Shown piece after piece: positions 39,354 to 48,176 of a stretch of DNA of 64,000 bases. Position 1 is the first letter of the stretch; every line of letters starts with the position of its first letter. The position numbers were made by a program, and so were the translations under genes. Origin of the DNA: Legionella saoudiensis (lineage in GTDB: Bacteria; Pseudomonadota; Gammaproteobacteria; Legionellales; Legionellaceae); assembly GCF_001465875.1 (NCBI RefSeq), contig NZ_LN901324.1:62001-126000 (forward strand). Direction: 5' to 3'. Below the pieces are notes generated by a model. It had not been told where the DNA came from. It made no database searches and saw nothing but the letters and a program-made list of their open reading frames with translations.

Positions 39354-40616
39354 TTATTGGCCCAGTAGATTGGGAGTACTGGTTTCATTGAGTTTGACTT
39401 CATTATTGATTACAACAGGAGTACCGTTTTGTAATTTAACCTCTCCGGCACTAACAACTTGTTGCCCTGCTTTTACCCCTTTTTTAATTACTGTGTAATT
39501 TCCATGTTGTTCACCAATAGTGACAAAAACACGGTTTACAGTAAGCATATCGGAACCATCTTTATTTTTCTTACCTTCTTTATCTTTTTCAATGATATAA
39601 ACCGAGTTACCGTAGAGACTGTAAGAAATTGCTGTTGAGGGCACTACTACGGTATGGGCTTTTGCTGCTTGCTCTATTTCTATTGCGGCAAACATGCCAG
39701 GAACAAAAGCATATTTTTCCACTTTATTACGCATATTGGCATCGGTATCACAAGAAACAACTAGTTTTGTGCTATTTGCGTCCTGATGCGTTTTAACCAG
39801 CGGCGAACCAGCAGGATTTTTAATTGCGCTTGCTGGGCAGTTTGCCAGAACCCCTTGTACTAGAACATTATGGGTATTGAGATCAACTTTGGAGTTAATT
39901 GCTGAAACTTTCGCTTCAAAAAGAAGATCAGGAAACTGCTCTAAGGAAAAGGTAATGGTTTGATTCGGATGCACCTTTTTATAAAGTTGCTCGGGAAGAT
40001 AAAAGTCTAAATACAAAGGATCCAATGATTGCAATGAAACAATCGTTGTTTGTCCTGGATTAACAAATTGACCCACATTAACTTGGCGGATACCCAAGCG
40101 ACCAGAAAATGGCGCTGTAATATGTTTTTGATTAATTTGTGCTTGCGTTTGATCCACTTTCGCCTGTGCTTGATCAAGCATGGCTTTTGCTTCATCCACA
40201 TTGGAAATAGGCGTTGCTCCGCGCTTAAACAAATCTGCTTGGCGTTTATAGCTCAGTGTTTTCAGCGCCAGATCGGATTGGTTAAATTTTAAGACAGCTT
40301 GATCAATTGAATCATCCAAAGTAACTAAGGGTGCGCCTTTTTCGACGTATTGCCCTGATTCAAAATCAATTTTAACCACATTTCCTGAGGCTTGCGAGCC
40401 CACATCAACACCATTTAAGGCAACGAAATTACCTACGGCATTGAGCGTGGGAATCCAATTGATTTCTTTAGCAACAGCAGAGGCAACGGCAACGGCTGGA
40501 GGTTGGTAACTGGCAAAAAACCGTTTAATCATAAACGCCTTAATGAAATTAAAAGCAATAATTCCGCCAAAAACAACCAACAAGGCAATGCCCATGATAG
40601 TTAAACGTTTTTTCAT
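39354..40616 (-). CDS. RND efflux periplasmic adaptor (HlyD/AcrA type)
   Basis: The ATG at 40616 has GGGG six bases upstream; a TTG one codon earlier is in frame. The 420-residue product has an N-terminal membrane anchor (LTIMGIALLVVFGGIIAFNF), then the lipoyl domain halves (GNFVALNGVDVGSQASGNVV; ISAPFSGRLGIR-type block reading ITAPFSGRLGIRQVNVGQFV), a coiled hairpin between (KAMLDQAQAKVDQTQAQINQ), and beta-barrel parts. It bridges the RND permease to a TolC channel. It is upstream of the permease on the same strand. Confidence 0.95.
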   Translation of the reverse strand: MKKRLTIMGIALLVVFGGIIAFNFIKAFMIKRFFASYQPPAVAVASAVAKEINWIPTLNAVGNFVALNGVDVGSQASGNVVKIDFESGQYVEKGAPLVTLDDSIDQAVLKFNQSDLALKTLSYKRQADLFKRGATPISNVDEAKAMLDQAQAKVDQTQAQINQKHITAPFSGRLGIRQVNVGQFVNPGQTTIVSLQSLDPLYLDFYLPEQLYKKVHPNQTITFSLEQFPDLLFEAKVSAINSKVDLNTHNVLVQGVLANCPASAIKNPAGSPLVKTHQDANSTKLVVSCDTDANMRNKVEKYAFVPGMFAAIEIEQAAKAHTVVVPSTAISYSLYGNSVYIIEKDKEGKKNKDGSDMLTVNRVFVTIGEQHGNYTVIKKGVKAGQQVVSAGEVKLQNGTPVVINNEVKLNETSTPNLLGQ

Positions 40617-40701
40617 CAAGTGCCCCTACAAATTTAAAAACGGCGTAAATATATCATGAAAGAGGGACTTTATCCTCGTAATTGGATTAATTTTATTTAA
40701 T

Positions 40702-40714
40702 ATGTTGACAACAT
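40702..40714. promoter_or_regulatory. Palindromic operator candidate ATGTTGACAACAT
   Basis: A perfect 13-base palindrome around one central base lies about 90 bases before the RND adaptor start and 200 before the small secreted-protein gene. It contains a TTGACA, so a regulator bound there could block a promoter. No regulator gene (TetR or MarR type) lies beside the pump genes. Confidence 0.35.
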
Positions 40715-40845
40715 GTTGCATTGACTATGATACTTTGTTTTTCTTTGTGACGAACAACACGCTTTGCTGCAATGGTCAAAGTTTAAGGTGTTTCTACTTA
40801 AGTTTGCACAATGTGAAGCCTGATCGTGGTTACAAAAAAAACCTA

Positions 40846-40873
40846 TTGACTAAATACAATACTTTGCTACTAT
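40846..40873 (+). promoter_or_regulatory. Sigma-70 promoter of the small secreted-protein gene
   Basis: TTGACT (40846-40851), a 16-base spacer and TACTAT (40868-40873) make a good vegetative promoter. The predicted start leaves a leader of about 25 bases before the ATG at 40904, with AGGGG in the binding-site position. Confidence 0.6.
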
Positions 40874-40903
40874 GCGGCTTTCATAACGAAAAAGGGGAAA
40901 ACC

Positions 40904-41311
40904 ATGAAGTTGAAGTCCTTGTTGTTTGTAATTTGTTTAGGCTTCTTTAGCAATCTTTTTGCAGTGACTGCGCATATGCATCCAAAGGCAGATGCCGCTG
41001 ATAAAAAGTCAATCGCTAAAGAAACTATGTTTCCTGGCTATTGCCAAATCGAAATTATAAACGACAGTTTCACTGACGTTTATGTATATGGTACTTTTGA
41101 TGATGGTAGCACAATCGACTTCAGTATCTATCGCTACGAAGCGCCTCATTACATTAACTTATTCTACTATTTCTACTGCCATAGCGGTATGTACTTGACA
41201 ATTCAATCTCCGTACGGAGTTGTTTATTCTGGTTGGACCAATGTAGATAGTACTATTCATGTAGTTCCATTCTTAAAAAATGGCGTTAAAGCTGAAATAT
41301 CTCATAGATAA
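40904..41311 (+). CDS. Small secreted protein of unknown function
   Basis: The 135-residue product has a signal peptide (MKLKSLLFVICLGFFSNLFA). The mature part is rich in Tyr and Phe, with a beta-type pattern (YCQIEIINDSFTDVYVYGTF; YGVVYSGWTNVDSTIHVV) and two cysteines (in PGYCQ and FYCHSG) that could form a disulfide. I recognise no family. It has its own promoter, a strong binding site and its own terminator, so it is a single-gene unit and perhaps well expressed. Confidence 0.8.
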   Translation: MKLKSLLFVICLGFFSNLFAVTAHMHPKADAADKKSIAKETMFPGYCQIEIINDSFTDVYVYGTFDDGSTIDFSIYRYEAPHYINLFYYFYCHSGMYLTIQSPYGVVYSGWTNVDSTIHVVPFLKNGVKAEISHR

Positions 41312-41334
41312 TTTTTAATAAAAATTAATTTAAT

Positions 41335-41371
41335 AAGGAAGTTGCATTTAGGTGTAGCTTCCTTTTTTTTT
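41335..41371 (+). terminator. Intrinsic terminator after the small secreted-protein gene
   Basis: GGAAGTTGCA (41337-41346) pairs with TGTAGCTTCC (41353-41362), allowing two G-U pairs, and nine T follow. It ends about 18 bases before the start of the next gene, leaving almost no room for a separate promoter. The next gene may therefore depend on read-through. Confidence 0.85.
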
Positions 41372-41388
41372 GTATGTGGAGTCATCCA

Positions 41389-41907
41389 ATGAAACGTTTT
41401 ATACCTTGCATGCTGTTATTACCCTTGCTGTCTTCCTGTGTTCCTGAGGGAGGATATTACGAGCCAGGTTATTATCCGCCTCCACCACCCCCACCTTATG
41501 TTGAAATACATCGTTATGAAGAGCACCGTCATTATGAACATGGTCCTCGCCATGGCTACCGGCCAGCTCCCCAAGCTCGTGTATATCAAGCTCCAGCTAA
41601 TGTGCATGGTAGTGGCAATGCCCGTAGTCATGGTTTTACGCGCGGAGGGCAAGCAGTAGTTATTAATCCTCGTCAGCCACATGGACGTCCACAACCACAG
41701 GTTCAGGCACGTCCACAACCACCGGTTCAGGCACATCCACAACCACCGGTTCAGGCACATCCACAGCCGCAGGTTCAGGCACGCCCACAGCCGCAGGTTC
41801 AGGCGCATCCGCAAGCTCAAGCGAATAACCCGCGTCCGGCGAATCAACCTACACCTTCTGGTGCTAAAGTAATTGTTCACCCGAATACAGTCGAACAGCA
41901 AAATTAA
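41389..41907 (+). CDS. Proline/glutamine/histidine repeat lipoprotein
   Basis: ATG 41389 has GGAG seven bases before it and opens a lipoprotein signal (MKRFIPCMLLLPLLSSC), with lipid Cys at the end of that string. The 172-residue product then has a Tyr/Pro stretch (YYPPPPPPPYVEIHRYEEHR) and five to six tandem copies of an eight-residue unit of the form (R/H)PQPxVQA at about residues 98-142. It is low-complexity and probably spans periplasm or lies on the surface. No known domain is visible. Confidence 0.75.
   Translation: MKRFIPCMLLLPLLSSCVPEGGYYEPGYYPPPPPPPYVEIHRYEEHRHYEHGPRHGYRPAPQARVYQAPANVHGSGNARSHGFTRGGQAVVINPRQPHGRPQPQVQARPQPPVQAHPQPPVQAHPQPQVQARPQPQVQAHPQAQANNPRPANQPTPSGAKVIVHPNTVEQQN
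41682..41815 (+). repeat. 24-base tandem repeat inside the lipoprotein gene
   Basis: Five to six copies of a 24-base unit encode (R/H)PQPxVQA. Copies differ by a few bases (CGTCCACAACCACAGGTTCA versus CATCCACAACCACCGGTTCA). The unit keeps frame, so copy-number change would alter length without a frameshift. Confidence 0.8.
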
Positions 41908-41911
41908 AAAC

Positions 41912-41990
41912 GTAGCCCGCATTAGCATGGTGTAATGGAGTATAATGTGGCACATCATCCCGTATTATGGCTTCGTCTAATACGGGCTAC
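41912..41990. repeat. Repeat family copy 4 (cruciform-like)
   Basis: GTAGCCCGCATTA (41912-41924) and TAATACGGGCTAC (41978-41990) form the outer arms; CCCGTATTA (41959-41967) also pairs with 41978-41986, so alternative folds exist. It begins just after the lipoprotein stop. Confidence 0.65.
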
Positions 41991-42090
41991 TAAAAACCTT
42001 AATCATTCTTCTAAAGCATAAGTATTGCATTCGTATCCGGTTAAATTTTGTGGTAGTCTTAGCTGCGTTTTTTTTATTTGAGGAATTCCA

Positions 42091-42402
42091 GTGATGCGTA
42101 ACCTATTTAAAATTCTCCATCTCGGGTTTTTATCTTTAATTTTGGCTGCTTGTGTTGCGTCACCCGGTAGTGAAAGCACAGGGGAGTTTCTGGATAGTTC
42201 CACGACAACCACCAAAGTAAAAGCTACCTTAGTGAATGAATTAGGAACGACTGGACTTTCGATACAAGTTAAAACCTTTAAAGATCAAGTACAACTAAGT
42301 GGTTTCGTTCCTACTGAGCGCTTAAAACAAAGAGCAGGCTCTATTGCTGCGGGTGTCGATGGTGTGAGCAGCGTTATTAATGATATTGTTGTGAAACCCT
42401 GA
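42091..42402 (+). CDS. BON-domain lipoprotein
   Basis: The 103-residue product has a lipoprotein signal ending LILAAC. A single BON domain follows ([40 protein letters not shown]), a small alpha/beta fold that binds membranes, as in OsmY and DolP. The frame starts GTG-ATG, and GAGG fits either start. It is followed by glyA after 31 bases, though the functions are unrelated. Confidence 0.88.
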   Translation: MMRNLFKILHLGFLSLILAACVASPGSESTGEFLDSSTTTTKVKATLVNELGTTGLSIQVKTFKDQVQLSGFVPTERLKQRAGSIAAGVDGVSSVINDIVVKP

Positions 42403-42433
42403 TGTTACTATTTCCAGGCTAAGGAACTTACAT

Positions 42434-43687
42434 ATGTTTGACGGAAGCTATACTATAGAAAATTTTGATAAAGAAATATTCCAAGCAATTGTTGATGAAG
42501 AGCGTCGCCAAGAAGATCATATTGAACTTATTGCATCGGAAAATTATGTGAGCCCACGCGTGCTCGAAGCCCAAGGTTCCGTATTGACGAACAAATATGC
42601 TGAAGGCTATCCCGGTAAACGCTATTATGGTGGCTGTGAATATGTTGATGTGGCCGAAGCTCTGGCCATTGAACGGGCAAAAAAATTATTTGCGGCAGAT
42701 TATGCCAATGTGCAACCACATTCTGGTTCTCAGGCTAATGCTGAAGTGATGATGGCGTTATTATCTCCTGGTGATGTTATTTTGGGTATGGCATTACCTC
42801 ATGGTGGTCATTTAACCCATGGTTCTAAGGTTAATTTTTCTGGAAAATTATATCAGGCAGTGCCTTATGGCGTGAATGAAAAAACGGGATTACTTGACTA
42901 TGATGAATTAGAGCGCTTAGCCCTGGAGCATAAGCCTAAACTAATCATCGCAGGTTTTTCAGCTTATTCACGTGTTCTTGATTGGCCACGCTTTAGAGCG
43001 ATTGCGGATAAAGTTGGCGCTTACTTGATGGCTGATATTGCGCATGTTGCCGGCTTAATAGCTGTCGGTTTATACCCATCGCCGATCCCTTATGCTGATG
43101 TAGTGACCACAACGACACATAAGACATTAAGAGGTCCACGTGGTGGTTTGATTTTGTGCCGTGCCAATGAGGAAATTGAGAAAAAATTAAATTCTGCCGT
43201 ATTTCCCGGCATGCAAGGTGGCCCATTAATGCATGTTATTGCTGCGAAGGCTGTTGCTTTTGCAGAAGCCTTATTACCTGAGTTTAAAGCCTACCAAGAG
43301 CAAGTTTTATTGAATGCAAAAACAATGAGCTCGGTTTTAATCAGCAGGGGGTATAATATTGTCTCTGGCGGCACTGATAATCATTTACTTTTAGTTGATT
43401 TAATTAATAAAGATATTACTGGGAAAGACGCTGATGCTGCTTTAGGCCGTGCTAATATTACCGTAAATAAAAATTCAGTACCTAATGATCCACGTTCACC
43501 CTTTGTTACCAGTGGTTTAAGGTTGGGAACCCCTGCAGTTACCACTAGAGGATTTAGGGAAAAAGAAATTACTCTCCTATCAAATTGGGTAGCAGATATT
43601 CTTGATAATATTAACAACGAAGCGACCATAGCGCGAGTTAAAGAAGAGGTATTGCGTTTGTGTCGTGAGTTTCCGGTTTATAGGTAA
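42434..43687 (+). CDS. glyA: Serine hydroxymethyltransferase
   Basis: This PLP enzyme (417 residues) interconverts serine and glycine with tetrahydrofolate and supplies one-carbon units. The PLP lysine is in [16 protein letters not shown]. Other family blocks are [19 protein letters not shown] and [19 protein letters not shown]. Its stop is two bases before the nrdR start, so the genes are co-transcribed. It connects to the glycine made by Kbl. Confidence 0.98.
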   Translation: MFDGSYTIENFDKEIFQAIVDEERRQEDHIELIASENYVSPRVLEAQGSVLTNKYAEGYPGKRYYGGCEYVDVAEALAIERAKKLFAADYANVQPHSGSQANAEVMMALLSPGDVILGMALPHGGHLTHGSKVNFSGKLYQAVPYGVNEKTGLLDYDELERLALEHKPKLIIAGFSAYSRVLDWPRFRAIADKVGAYLMADIAHVAGLIAVGLYPSPIPYADVVTTTTHKTLRGPRGGLILCRANEEIEKKLNSAVFPGMQGGPLMHVIAAKAVAFAEALLPEFKAYQEQVLLNAKTMSSVLISRGYNIVSGGTDNHLLLVDLINKDITGKDADAALGRANITVNKNSVPNDPRSPFVTSGLRLGTPAVTTRGFREKEITLLSNWVADILDNINNEATIARVKEEVLRLCREFPVYR

Positions 43688-43689
43688 TC

Positions 43690-44142
43690 ATGTATTGTCC
43701 ATTTTGTCATGCAGAAGAAACCAAGGTTGTCGATTCGCGTTTAGTGGCTGATGGTGCTCAAGTACGTAGAAGGCGAGAATGCTTGGAATGTCATGAACGT
43801 TTCACAACTTTTGAAACGGCAGAATTGATTATGCCTTTAATTATTAAACGCGATGGTCGGCGTGAAGCGTTTAGTATTGATAACTTACGTTCTGGAATGT
43901 TACGCGCGCTGGAAAAAAGACCGGTCAGCGTTGATTCTTTAGAAGAGGCAATCATTGCCATTACTCAAGAAATTCGCCGTAGAGGCGAGCGGGAAATAGA
44001 TTCCCGACTCGTTGGTGAGTTAGTTATGAAGGCTTTATATAGTTTGGATCATGTTGCTTATGTGCGTTTTGCTTCAGTATATAAGCGCTTTAAAGATGTG
44101 AGTGACTTTAGGCAGACAATTGATCAGATGAAAAAAGATTAG
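43690..44142 (+). CDS. nrdR: Transcriptional repressor NrdR
   Basis: The regulator (150 residues) represses ribonucleotide reductase genes when dATP is high. The zinc ribbon is [17 protein letters not shown] with the second pair in [12 protein letters not shown]. An ATP-cone domain follows ([20 protein letters not shown]). The target palindromes (NrdR boxes) would lie elsewhere, since no reductase gene is in the window. It follows glyA by two bases. Confidence 0.97.
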   Translation: MYCPFCHAEETKVVDSRLVADGAQVRRRRECLECHERFTTFETAELIMPLIIKRDGRREAFSIDNLRSGMLRALEKRPVSVDSLEEAIIAITQEIRRRGEREIDSRLVGELVMKALYSLDHVAYVRFASVYKRFKDVSDFRQTIDQMKKD

Positions 44143-44418
44143 GGTTTGTTTCTAGCAAAATGCAAACAAGCCCAAGATAAAAAAGGATTTTGAGGGGGCT
44201 AGCTTAAAAGCAGTAGATTTTTAGGTTTCAGCAAATACAAAGTATGTGTTCACGTAACGGCAGCCAGCCTTAGCTTATGATTTCTCCGTAAGCTGACACG
44301 ATAAAGTATGGCAGGAAGGTAATTTGTCATCATTGCAAGTTTAAGTGAAGCGATGATGGCAGTTTTTTATTTTAACGCATGCTTAGTGGGCACATACAAC
44401 AAAATTCATGAGGTAATA
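44143..44418. other. 276-base gap between nrdR and nusB
   Basis: In many proteobacteria riboflavin genes lie here. This gap holds no coding frame beyond the unlikely upstream extension of nusB. A fold-back CAGCCTTAGCTTA with TAAGCTGACAC near 44,260-44,300 is the only structure seen; it is not recognisable as an FMN riboswitch. A promoter for nusB-thiL-pgpA is expected here. Confidence 0.4.
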
Positions 44419-44868
44419 GTGGAAAAGCAGTCTATAAGTGGAAAACGAAAAGCTCGAAAGTTAGCGCTTCAGGCACTTTATCAGTGGTTAATGTCTGGTG
44501 CTGATTTATATGAAATTGAAGCACAATTCCGAGTGGCAAATAATATGGAAAAAGTAGATGTCGATTATTTTTGCCGTCTATTATATGGTATTCCTGAGAA
44601 TGTTCAGCAGCTCGAAGAGCGTTTTACTCCATTTTTAGATAGAGAAATAACTGGCTTAAATCCAATTGAGTTGACTGTTTTACGTATAGGTTCTTTTGAG
44701 TTAATTAACTGCCCAGAAATTCCTTATAAAGTAGTTTTAGATGAGGCCATATCGTTGACTAAAGAGTTCGGCGCGCAAGATGGATATCGGTACGTTAATG
44801 GAGTCTTGAATAATCTGGCTCAACAAGTTCGCTCAGTTGAAATCAGTCTCGATCATGGTAATGGATGA
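44419..44868 (+). CDS. nusB: Transcription antitermination factor NusB
   Basis: A GTG at 44419 with GAGG five bases before it is the likely start; the frame is open 22 codons further up without a binding site. The 149-residue protein has the all-helical NusB fold, with RKLALQALYQWLMSGADLYE at the N-terminus and YKVVLDEAISLTKEFGAQDG then YRYVNGVLNNLA at the end. With NusE it binds boxA RNA in rRNA antitermination. It overlaps thiL. Confidence 0.95.
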   Translation: MEKQSISGKRKARKLALQALYQWLMSGADLYEIEAQFRVANNMEKVDVDYFCRLLYGIPENVQQLEERFTPFLDREITGLNPIELTVLRIGSFELINCPEIPYKVVLDEAISLTKEFGAQDGYRYVNGVLNNLAQQVRSVEISLDHGNG

Positions 44869-45814
44869 ATTTTCTCTAATTGATAAGTTTTTTAAGCCTC
44901 TGGGCCTTAAGCGTGATGATGTTTTATTAGGTATTGGAGATGATGCTGCGTGCTTACGTGTTCCTAAGGGAATGAGCTTATTAGTAAGTACAGATACTTT
45001 AGTGGCCAACGTACATTTTCTTCCTGAATGGAATGCATATGATATTGCATATCGTTCGGTTATGGTTAGTGTGAGTGATTTGGCAGCTATGGCAGCTCAG
45101 CCTTGTTGGGCCACTTTGGCATTAACTTTACCTAAAATTGAATCTTCTTGGCTTGAGTCTTTTGCGCGTGGGTTAAGTGATTCGTTAAAGCAATTCAATA
45201 TCGCTCTAATTGGCGGGGATACCACCCGTGGTCCACTTTCAATTAACTTTACCGTGTTTGGGCAAGCACCTTACAACCAGGAAATACGGCGTAGTGGGGC
45301 GCAGCCTGGCGATATTATTTTAGTTTCTGGGGACTTAGGGGCTGCTGCTTTAGCAGTCAAGTTCCTTGATGCTCCAGATTTACCACCATCTGATCATTCT
45401 GCATTAATGCATAAGCTATTGCACCCACAGCCCCGTATTGATTTAATCGATTTTTTACGTCTTTATGCTACTGCTGCTATAGATATTTCTGATGGGCTTA
45501 GCGCAGATCTTAATCATATTTGCAGTGCCAGTAGAGTGGGGGCTTGCCTTAATTTAGACACTATTCCCATAAATCCTTTAGTGAAGCACTATTATCATGA
45601 CAAAGCAGTTGACTTAGCTCTTACAGGCGGTGATGATTATGAGTTATGTTTTACTGTGCCTGAGAGGAAATTCGATTCACTGATGAGTGCATTGACGCAG
45701 GCTGGGGTAGTTTGCTATCCCATTGGCGTAATTGAAAAAGAGCCTGGGCTAAGAATTAAAACGGCTGAGAATTTGTGTCATGAAATAGTCCCACGAGGCT
45801 ATTCGCATTTTTAA
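44861..45814 (+). CDS. thiL: Thiamine-monophosphate kinase
   Basis: The enzyme phosphorylates thiamine monophosphate to the active diphosphate. It overlaps the nusB stop; ATG 44861 (MDEFSLI) is the family-like start, and ATG 44855 is possible. Nucleotide/metal-binding blocks include LLGIGDDAACLRVP, LLVSTDTLVANVHF, and AAIDISDGLSADLNHIC. The product has 318 residues, the normal size. The order nusB-thiL-pgpA is a classical cluster. Confidence 0.96.
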   Translation: MDEFSLIDKFFKPLGLKRDDVLLGIGDDAACLRVPKGMSLLVSTDTLVANVHFLPEWNAYDIAYRSVMVSVSDLAAMAAQPCWATLALTLPKIESSWLESFARGLSDSLKQFNIALIGGDTTRGPLSINFTVFGQAPYNQEIRRSGAQPGDIILVSGDLGAAALAVKFLDAPDLPPSDHSALMHKLLHPQPRIDLIDFLRLYATAAIDISDGLSADLNHICSASRVGACLNLDTIPINPLVKHYYHDKAVDLALTGGDDYELCFTVPERKFDSLMSALTQAGVVCYPIGVIEKEPGLRIKTAENLCHEIVPRGYSHF

Positions 45815-45936
45815 ATCTAAAGAGGGTATTAACTTAAGGCCGACGTTATTCCGAATAAATAAGGACCTCTTAGAATTAATGTAGGACTTAAATTGATGCC
45901 ATTACGTGAACAGTTTGCAACTGTAGTGAGAATAAT

Positions 45937-46419
45937 ATGAAGCAAATCAATTTAGCAAATCGTGTTTGGCAAGACCCTATTTATTTTATCGCTTTCGGTT
46001 TCGGTACTGGTTTAATGCCTAAGGCTCCAGGAACCTGGGGTACTTTAGCTGCTATTCCTGTTTATTTATTATTAATGCATTGCAATCCAGCCATTTATCT
46101 TATTCTAACTGCCTTGGCATTTATTTTAGGTGTTTGGGTTTCTGATAAAGTAAGTAAGGAATTAGGAGTACATGATTATAAAGGGATCGTTTGGGATGAG
46201 GTTGTTGGTTATTTATTAACTATGTTTATGGCACCGCATGGATTCAAGTGGATGCTTTGTGGTTTTATCCTGTTTCGTATTTTTGATATTTGGAAGCCTC
46301 AGCCTATAGGCTACATTGACGAAAAAGTAAAAGGTGGCATGGGGATTATGTTAGATGATGTATTAGCCGCTATACCTGCCTGGATCATCATGCAGTTGTT
46401 AGCTTGGAGTTTTGCATGA
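45937..46419 (+). CDS. pgpA: Phosphatidylglycerophosphatase A
   Basis: This 160-residue membrane enzyme removes a phosphate from phosphatidylglycerol phosphate. Motifs are FGFGTGLMPKAPGTWGTLAA at the N-terminus and DYKGIVWDEVVGY with the catalytic acidic residues. It ends in IGYIDEKVKGGMGIMLDDVL and a final helix. Its stop overlaps the start of the next permease gene (ATGA). Confidence 0.96.
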   Translation: MKQINLANRVWQDPIYFIAFGFGTGLMPKAPGTWGTLAAIPVYLLLMHCNPAIYLILTALAFILGVWVSDKVSKELGVHDYKGIVWDEVVGYLLTMFMAPHGFKWMLCGFILFRIFDIWKPQPIGYIDEKVKGGMGIMLDDVLAAIPAWIIMQLLAWSFA

Positions 46420-47489
46420 TGAATGAAAATCATAAAGAACTAATTAGTATTGGGTTAACTGTAGGTATTGTTGCTCTTACTTTATTTATTATTCATCGTT
46501 TTATCCCATCGATGATTTGGGCGGCGATCATTGTTATTGCTACTTACCCCCTGTATAAAAAATGGCGGCATATGTTTGGCAATAAAGACAATCTCGCGGC
46601 CTTTCTTTTTACTACACTAATTGGTTTGCTCTTTCTACTCCCGCTAAGCTGGTTAGTACGAATTTTAATTACTGAAATTCAGTATTTCATTAACTTTTTA
46701 CAAAATTTAAATCAACAAGGTGGGGCTGCACCGGAAGTTTTAAAAAATTTTCCGTTCCTTGGCAATGAATTGGTCACCTATTGGGATAATAATATTGGCC
46801 AGCCAGGTAAAATTCGAGATTTTCTTTCTAATATACACTTATCATTAACTCCGACCAGCTATTACGTCAAGCAGATAGGTACAAACTTAGCTCATCGCAG
46901 TGTGCAAGTAGGCTTCACTTTATTAACCTTGTTCTTTTTCTACCGTGATGGGGATCAATTATTAACTCAAGTTTATCAGGTAGGGGAATATTGTTTAGGA
47001 AACAGATGGTTCCGTTATGCAGATAGGCTACCCAAAGCATTGAGTGCAACTGTTAATGGCACTATTGTTGTTGGGCTTGGGGTTGGGATATTAATGGGCA
47101 TTTGCTATGGGCTAGTAGGGTTTCCCGCACCAACATTGACGGGATTTATTACCGCTTTAGCTGCTATGATCCCTTTTGTTGTGCCTATTGTTTTTGTGAC
47201 CGTGGCACTAATTTTATTTTCCGCAGGGAGTATGATTGGTGCGATCATCGTTTTGGTTTGGGGAACAGTAGTAATGTTTATTGCGGATCACTTTGTCAAA
47301 CCTGTACTTATTGGGGGAGCGATTGAGTTGCCATTTTTGGCCGTACTCTTTGGTATCTTAGGTGGGGTTGAGACTTTAGGTTTATTAGGTTTATTTATTG
47401 GGCCTGTGGTAATGGTACTTTTTGTTACTTTATGGCAAGAGCCTCAAGCAATGCCCCATGTTAAGACCAGAAGGTCTATACACCATTAA
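46416..47489 (+). CDS. AI-2E family (PerM/YdiK-like) permease
   Basis: The ATG at 46416 overlaps the pgpA stop (ATGA), with a second ATG directly after. The 357-residue protein has about seven to eight hydrophobic helices, one extra-membrane stretch around residues 85-150, and the family block LPKALSATVNGTIVVGLGVG near residue 205. The related TqsA exports autoinducer-2, but most members have unknown substrates or exchange sodium for protons. A strong hairpin terminator follows. Confidence 0.88.
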   Translation: MMNENHKELISIGLTVGIVALTLFIIHRFIPSMIWAAIIVIATYPLYKKWRHMFGNKDNLAAFLFTTLIGLLFLLPLSWLVRILITEIQYFINFLQNLNQQGGAAPEVLKNFPFLGNELVTYWDNNIGQPGKIRDFLSNIHLSLTPTSYYVKQIGTNLAHRSVQVGFTLLTLFFFYRDGDQLLTQVYQVGEYCLGNRWFRYADRLPKALSATVNGTIVVGLGVGILMGICYGLVGFPAPTLTGFITALAAMIPFVVPIVFVTVALILFSAGSMIGAIIVLVWGTVVMFIADHFVKPVLIGGAIELPFLAVLFGILGGVETLGLLGLFIGPVVMVLFVTLWQEPQAMPHVKTRRSIHH

Positions 47490-47507
47490 ATTTTACTGCC
47501 GCAGGAA

Positions 47508-47542
47508 AACCTGGTTGCAAGCAACCAGGTTAATTTTTTATT
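47508..47542. terminator. Bidirectional hairpin terminator
   Basis: AACCTGGTTGC (47508-47518) pairs perfectly with GCAACCAGGTT (47521-47531), with AATTTTTTATT after it on the plus strand. It lies between two convergent genes. The same AACCTGG..GCAAGCAAC string opens miniature element A and appears in the terminator at 55,928. Confidence 0.8.
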
Positions 47543-48176
47543 TATAACTGCATGAGTCAAATCGATAGATTACCCCAATACTACCCATTTGAACTTGGAA
47601 TGATCTTCCAAAGGTATTAACGCTTGCTGTAGACATATAGCGATAGGCTGCGTTGAGCGCGTAATTCTCGGAGAAATTATAGGTTAAGCCCACAGTCCCT
47701 TGATAAGTGAACACATTCTTGCTGGCATTAAACGAGAACGCATCAAATGGGCCTGAGGCATTTAAATCAAGTTTTAAGAAGGAATAACCAAGACCCCCTC
47801 CAATGAATGGAGATATGGTTTCCAGAAACTCTGGGAAATCAAAATAGAGGTTAGCCATGAGCACATTAGCTGATGTTCTACCACCATAGGAGTTAAAATC
47901 AAAGCCGGTAAGGCGGAAATGATTGGGATTTGCAGAGATGTAAGTATATTCAAATTCGTAACGTACAGGATTAGTTTGAAATCCTAGGCGACCCCCTGCA
48001 TTATAGCCATTGCGGTAACGCACGTCAGAAAGATGGGAACCTAAAATATTTCTATTTACGTTCGAAGATAAATGGCTGTAGCCTCCAAAAGCACTGATAT
48101 ACCAGCCGTCAACAGCAGTAGATGCTGATGCAATGCTTGAGGCTAATAAAGCAGTAGAAAATAGTACCGATCTCAT
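47538..48176 (-). CDS. Outer membrane beta-barrel protein (OmpA/Opa-like)
   Basis: The 212-residue product has a signal peptide (MRSVLFSTALLASSIASAST). About eight amphipathic strands of OMP-b-brl type follow: WYISAFGGYSHLSSNV near the N-terminus, FIGGGLGYSFLKLDLNASG in the middle, and YALNAAYRYMSTASVN with final VQMGSIGVIYRF. It lacks an OmpA peptidoglycan-binding domain. A cysteine near the end (FDSCSYK) is unpaired. AGGGAAGTC precedes the ATG. Its role (pore, adhesin, structural) is not shown. Confidence 0.85.
   Translation of the reverse strand: MRSVLFSTALLASSIASASTAVDGWYISAFGGYSHLSSNVNRNILGSHLSDVRYRNGYNAGGRLGFQTNPVRYEFEYTYISANPNHFRLTGFDFNSYGGRTSANVLMANLYFDFPEFLETISPFIGGGLGYSFLKLDLNASGPFDAFSFNASKNVFTYQGTVGLTYNFSENYALNAAYRYMSTASVNTFGRSFQVQMGSIGVIYRFDSCSYK

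Noticed and set aside
40702..40950. An 82-codon plus-strand frame before and across the small secreted-protein start.
   Set aside because: It covers the promoter of the real gene, has no binding site and no recognisable product.
41682..41815. Possible CRISPR array from the evenly spaced 24-base repeats.
   Set aside because: The repeats adjoin without unique spacers and encode a regular peptide in one frame.
41419..41958. A 179-codon frame on the minus strand over the repeat lipoprotein.
   Set aside because: It mirrors the tandem repeat, lacks a binding site, and the plus-strand gene has a lipoprotein signal and good start.
44143..44418. FMN riboswitch or tRNA in the nrdR-nusB gap.
   Set aside because: No conserved riboswitch core, cloverleaf or CCA end could be found; only one imperfect fold-back is present.
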